Below are positions 42,928 to 45,813 of a stretch of 45,813 bases of DNA, in pieces. Under the pieces are notes generated by a model. It worked only from the letters and a program-made list of their open reading frames with translations. It was not told the DNA's origin and made no database searches. Positions within the stretch are counted from its first letter, which is position 1; each line of letters opens with the position of its first letter. A program made the position numbers and the translations under genes. This DNA is from SIG424 sp045546695 (GTDB taxonomy: Bacteria; Bacillota; Clostridia; UBA1212; UBA1255). The stretch covers positions 1-45,813 of the forward strand of contig JAZQDE010000053.1 in assembly GCA_045546695.1 (NCBI GenBank), written 5' to 3'.

Positions 42928-42991
42928 ACAATAAAAAGTCACAAAATTGTTTTAGACTCTTTTTGTAAAAGATAAAAAAGGTGGTTTTGAT

Positions 42992-43672
42992 ATGACAAAG
43001 ATTCTGATAGCCGATGACAATAAACAGATTACTTCCGTACTTTCCGAGTATGCCAAAAAAGATGGATACGAGGTTGAGGTTGCCTACGATGGCGGCTCGG
43101 TGCTGGAAAAATTTGAGAGTTTCAATCCGGACGTGCTCCTGCTTGACGTTATGATGCCGCGCATGGACGGCTTTGAGGTGTGCAGGACTATCAGAAAAAC
43201 GTCAACTGTGCCGATTATTATGATTACGGCGCGCGGCGAGGATTTTGAGAAGATTATGGGTCTCGACGTCGGCGCGGATGATTATATTGTAAAGCCTTTT
43301 TCATGCGGAGAGGTTATGGCGAGAGTCAGAGCCATTCTGAGGCGAATCAATATTACTGCCGCAAACAGTAAGATTTTCAGAGCAGGTAATATTGAAATCA
43401 ATCTTGAAAATTATGTTGTGGAGATTGGCGGCAACGTCGTTAAGCTTACAAAGAAAGAGATTGAGATTCTCTGGACGCTTGCTACCAACACAAACAAGGT
43501 TTTTTCACGCGACAACCTGCTTGACAAATTATGGGGATTTGATTTTTACGGAGACAGCCGCACGGTCGATTCTCACATTAAGAGGTTGCGTGCAAAACTT
43601 GATGAGTTTGAACACATTGGATGGGAGATACAGACAATATGGGGAGTAGGCTACAAGTTCGCAACAGAATAA
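42992..43672 (+). CDS. OmpR-family response regulator
   Basis: A 226-residue regulator. The receiver domain starts MTKILIADDNKQI; the phosphoacceptor is Asp52 in LLLDVMMPRMDGFE, with the conserved Lys in YIVKPFS. A winged-helix DNA-binding domain follows (LTKKEIEILWTLATN to VDSHIKRLRAKL, WGVGYKF). AAAAGGTGG precedes the start. The histidine kinase gene begins inside its 3' end, so the two form one transcript. The 64-base gap after polC contains an A/T-rich near-palindrome but no clear terminator. Confidence 0.95.
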   Translation: MTKILIADDNKQITSVLSEYAKKDGYEVEVAYDGGSVLEKFESFNPDVLLLDVMMPRMDGFEVCRTIRKTSTVPIIMITARGEDFEKIMGLDVGADDYIVKPFSCGEVMARVRAILRRINITAANSKIFRAGNIEINLENYVVEIGGNVVKLTKKEIEILWTLATNTNKVFSRDNLLDKLWGFDFYGDSRTVDSHIKRLRAKLDEFEHIGWEIQTIWGVGYKFATE

Positions 43673-45204
43673 GAAAGCCCAGATTCCGGCTTGCGCAGAG
43701 GATTGCCATCGTTATGACGTTGGCAATGCTGATTTTTGTGCTTATTATCGGCGCGGCTTTTACAATGATTTTCCGTACCAGTGCCAAAGATGAGCTTGAA
43801 GAGTCTCTGACAAATACTGCCGTTATTATTTCGAATCTTATGTCCAAGACGCTCGCTTCGTCGCAGGATTATTATCCTTCTTTCCAGAGGCCTGAAGGCA
43901 GCGACGACTTCGGCCGTTTTCCCGGCCAATCTGATTTCTGGATCAGCGACAAGGCTTTGATTTCTTTTATTAATAATCTTACAGAATCTGACGTGTGGAT
44001 TGTCGATTCGCGCCTCGCTATTTTGTCATATTCCGGCAGCAAGTCGATTCATCCGCTGTCCGTGGACAAGCTCAGTAAAAATGAAATAACCGGTATTGAG
44101 CAGATAATGTCAGATGATGGTTATATTATTTATTCTGAGGCATTTTCCGGCACGATGGGCTATTCGTGCATGTCTGTCGGTGTTCCTGTTTATTCTTCCG
44201 ACGGCAGAAGCATCGTCGGTGCTGTGCTTGTGCACAGTTCTACAAAGCCGATTGACACGGCCACCATCAATGGCCTTCTGATTCTCGTTGCAAGCTCGCT
44301 TGTTGCACTTGGCTTCGGCCTTGTTATGTCGGTTGTAATCGCGAAGGCTATGACTAAGCCTATGATTAAGATTTCCGATGCTGCCGTTATGATTTCCGAA
44401 GGCGATTATTCTATTAAAACGGGCGTTCGTCGCTGTGACGAGATCGGCCAGCTCGCCCGTACTATTGATGAAATGAGTGAAAAGCTTGCGGCTGCCGATA
44501 AGGAGAGCCAGAAGCTGGAAAAGCTTCGTCAGGACTTTATTTCCAATATTTCCCACGAGCTCCGCACACCTGTCACTGTAATGCGCAGTTCGCTTGAGGC
44601 TCTTTGCGAGGGCGTTGTCACAGACTCCGAGCAGGTGGCTCAATATCACCAACACATGCTCAGTGAGAGTGTTTATTTACAAAGAATGGTAAATGACCTC
44701 CTTGATTTGTCGCGCCTCCAGAATGCTGATTTCCAGATGAACGTCGGTGTCTTCAATCTCTACGATTGCCTTAATGACGCCGTCCGCAGCGCAAAGCGTA
44801 TTGCTGTTTCCAAAAACAGGAGTATTGATTTTGAATATGATTCGAGTATTTTTACTGTAACAGGCGACTACGACCGTGTCCGCCAGTTGTTTTTGATTGT
44901 CCTCGATAATGCTATTAAGTTTTCCAGTGAAAATGATGATGGCTTTGCCGTTCCGGTGAAGGTTGTTTTTCAGGAAGGAAATGTTTCGATTACAAATTAT
45001 GGCAGCGAGATTGCGCCGGCCGATTTGCCCTTTATTTTTGATAGATTTTTCAAGTCCCACAGCGAGGAAAACAAGCAAGGCACCGGCCTTGGCCTTGCTA
45101 TCGCCAAGCAGATTGCTTCCCGTCACGGCATCGGCGTGAAAGTAATGTCTCGCAGCCTTGTGACGTCGTTTGTGTTTGAGTTTAAAAAAGAAACCGAGGG
45201 CTGA
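43639..45204 (+). CDS. Sensor histidine kinase
   Basis: A 521-residue membrane kinase, partner of the preceding regulator. An ATG at 43639 (overlapping the regulator gene by 34 bases) is chosen; an in-frame ATG at 43621 is possible. Membrane segments at about 20-44 and 212-235 enclose an extracytoplasmic sensor domain of about 165 residues without a recognised fold. HAMP follows (KAMTKPMIKISDAAVMISEGDY). The DHp helix carries the phosphorylated His306 in SNISHELRTPVTV, then the ATP-binding domain with DNAIKFSSEN and GTGLGLAIAKQIASRHG. The signal sensed is unknown. Confidence 0.93.
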   Translation: MGSRLQVRNRIRKPRFRLAQRIAIVMTLAMLIFVLIIGAAFTMIFRTSAKDELEESLTNTAVIISNLMSKTLASSQDYYPSFQRPEGSDDFGRFPGQSDFWISDKALISFINNLTESDVWIVDSRLAILSYSGSKSIHPLSVDKLSKNEITGIEQIMSDDGYIIYSEAFSGTMGYSCMSVGVPVYSSDGRSIVGAVLVHSSTKPIDTATINGLLILVASSLVALGFGLVMSVVIAKAMTKPMIKISDAAVMISEGDYSIKTGVRRCDEIGQLARTIDEMSEKLAAADKESQKLEKLRQDFISNISHELRTPVTVMRSSLEALCEGVVTDSEQVAQYHQHMLSESVYLQRMVNDLLDLSRLQNADFQMNVGVFNLYDCLNDAVRSAKRIAVSKNRSIDFEYDSSIFTVTGDYDRVRQLFLIVLDNAIKFSSENDDGFAVPVKVVFQEGNVSITNYGSEIAPADLPFIFDRFFKSHSEENKQGTGLGLAIAKQIASRHGIGVKVMSRSLVTSFVFEFKKETEG

Positions 45205-45227
45205 TGGGCGGATAGGTGGATGGCGGC

Positions 45228-45275
45228 TGGGCGGCTGACTGGGCGGCTAGTTGGGCGGCTGGTTGGGCGGCGGCA
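45228..45275. repeat. Four 12-bp tandem repeats, TGGGCGGCTGGT-like
   Basis: Four consecutive units (45228, 45240, 45252, 45264) share TGGGCGGC and vary in their last bases. They begin 24 bases after the histidine kinase stop and lead directly into the 72-bp array. Confidence 0.88.
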
Positions 45276-45278
45276 AAA

Positions 45279-45566
45279 AGTTTGCAGAGATTCGGGTTTT
45301 CCGCCAACTTTTTATTGAAAACGGCCGCGGACAAGCCTTTTGAGACAAATAGTTTGCAGAGATTGAGGTTTTCCGCCAACTTTTTACCGAACACGGCTCC
45401 GGACAAGCCTAAAAAGCAAAGAAGTTTGTAGGGATTCGGGTTTTCCGCCAACTTTTTACCGAAAACGGCTCCGGACAAGCCTAAAAAGCAAAAAAGTTTG
45501 TAGGGATTCGGGTTTTCCGCCAACTTTTCACCGAAAACGGCCTTGGACAAGCCTTTTCGGGTCATT
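45279..45566. repeat. Four 72-bp tandem repeats
   Basis: Units start at 45279, 45351, 45423 and 45495, exactly 72 bases apart. Each contains AGTTTG, the conserved block GGTTTTCCGCCAACTTTT, and GGACAAGCC at the same internal position (45329, 45401, 45473, 45545). Units 2 and 3 are the most alike; units 1 and 4 diverge at their ends. Because 72 is a multiple of three, the minus strand stays open through all four units and reads a 24-residue repeat including KKLAENPNPYK. Confidence 0.92.
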
Positions 45567-45710
45567 TTCGGCGCCTGGTTTGTTAAAAGCATAGGTGTTT
45601 AACAAACTGAGGTCGATTTCCGGCCGCGGACAAGCCTTTTTGGCTCATTTGCGGCGGCTGGTTTGTTAAAAGCATAGGTGTTTAACAAACCGAGGTCGAT
45701 TTCCGGCCGC
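45545..45710. repeat. Two 83-bp tandem repeats with an internal hairpin
   Basis: Units 45545-45627 and 45628-45710, both starting GGACAAGCC, differ at about five positions. Each contains GTTTGTTAAA paired with TTTAACAAAC around a 10-base loop (45578-45607 and 45661-45690). The first unit's left end overlaps the last 72-bp unit, so the word GGACAAGCC serves as the junction between the two repeat types. Confidence 0.92.
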
Positions 45711-45813
45711 GGACAAGCCCCGCTCCACCCCGGACAAGCCCCGCTCCACCCCGGACAAGCCCCGCTCCACCCCGGACAAGCCCCGCTCCACCGCGGACAA
45801 GCCCCGCTCCACC
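45711..45813. repeat. 21-bp tandem repeats running off the window
   Basis: Units of GGACAAGCC plus CCGCTCCACCCC start at 45711, 45732, 45753, 45774 and 45795; the last is cut by the window end after 19 bases and is preceded by one variant base (CCGC instead of CCCC). The array probably continues to the right. Confidence 0.93.

Noticed and set aside
45182..45592. Minus-strand repeat protein as a called gene
   Set aside because: No ribosome binding site, overlaps the kinase 3' end, and its openness follows from repeat lengths divisible by three. Kept only as a finding.
45279..45813. CRISPR array
   Set aside because: Whole units repeat with no unique spacers, unit lengths change, and no cas genes are present.

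Overview
The window looks like a chromosomal segment of a spore-forming, probably anaerobic member of the Clostridia (Firmicutes). The reasons are an alpha/beta-type small acid-soluble spore protein at 27157-27333, a PolC-type replicative polymerase, endonuclease-type MutL with no MutH, the ireB-ruvX-DUF1292 trio, a clostridial single-chain PurL, and a nine-gene V-type ATPase operon in the order known from Enterococcus hirae (ntpFIKECGABD). The genus cannot be named from sequence alone. Most of the window is compact core genome; there are no intact rRNA or tRNA genes and no CRISPR array.

Layout. 1-330 is gene-free, mixed-composition DNA. 409-2280 holds two exported proteins, each with its own promoter: a metallo-beta-lactamase-fold lipoprotein and a cell-wall-anchored CBM9/DOMON-like protein. 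2424-5124 holds a short UvrD-type helicase convergent with, and overlapping, a P-loop ATPase. From 5226 to 27089 every gene is on the + strand: polA-coaE; then, after a clear promoter at 8458, an HPr-like protein, ireB, ruvX, DUF1292, O-acetylhomoserine sulfhydrylase, the V-ATPase operon, purL, proC, an RNase HI-Nudix fusion and a two-gene ABC transporter. This run closes with a strong terminator at 27106-27143. A minus-strand SASP gene and a site-2-protease homologue lacking its HExxH motif follow.

An accessory island lies at about 28.26-30.85 kb. It carries a serine-recombinase zinc-ribbon relic, several inverted repeats, a histidine phosphatase, a four-helix-bundle protein, a three-unit hairpin array, a G-rich array with a 20-21 bp period, a lipoprotein, and the 3' half of a tRNA-Leu that looks like an attachment-site scar.

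From 30.99 kb core genes resume: a PadR regulator, a YgiQ-type radical SAM protein, mutS with an upstream ylbF-like gene (minus strand), and divergently mutL-miaA-polC, then a two-component system. The PolC lacks the usual embedded proofreading exonuclease, and both MutL and PolC carry a proline-rich linker. The last 600 bases are a nested repeat locus (12, 72, 83 and 21 bp periods) in which one 9-bp word, GGACAAGCC, is the anchor of every long unit; it runs off the window edge and is the least explained structure here.

Together the genes cover replication and repair (polA, polC, mutS, mutL, ruvX, helicase, RNase HI), ion-motive energy (V-ATPase, predicted Na+-coupled), and purine, proline and homocysteine synthesis. 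All functional calls come from reading motifs by eye; no database search was run.
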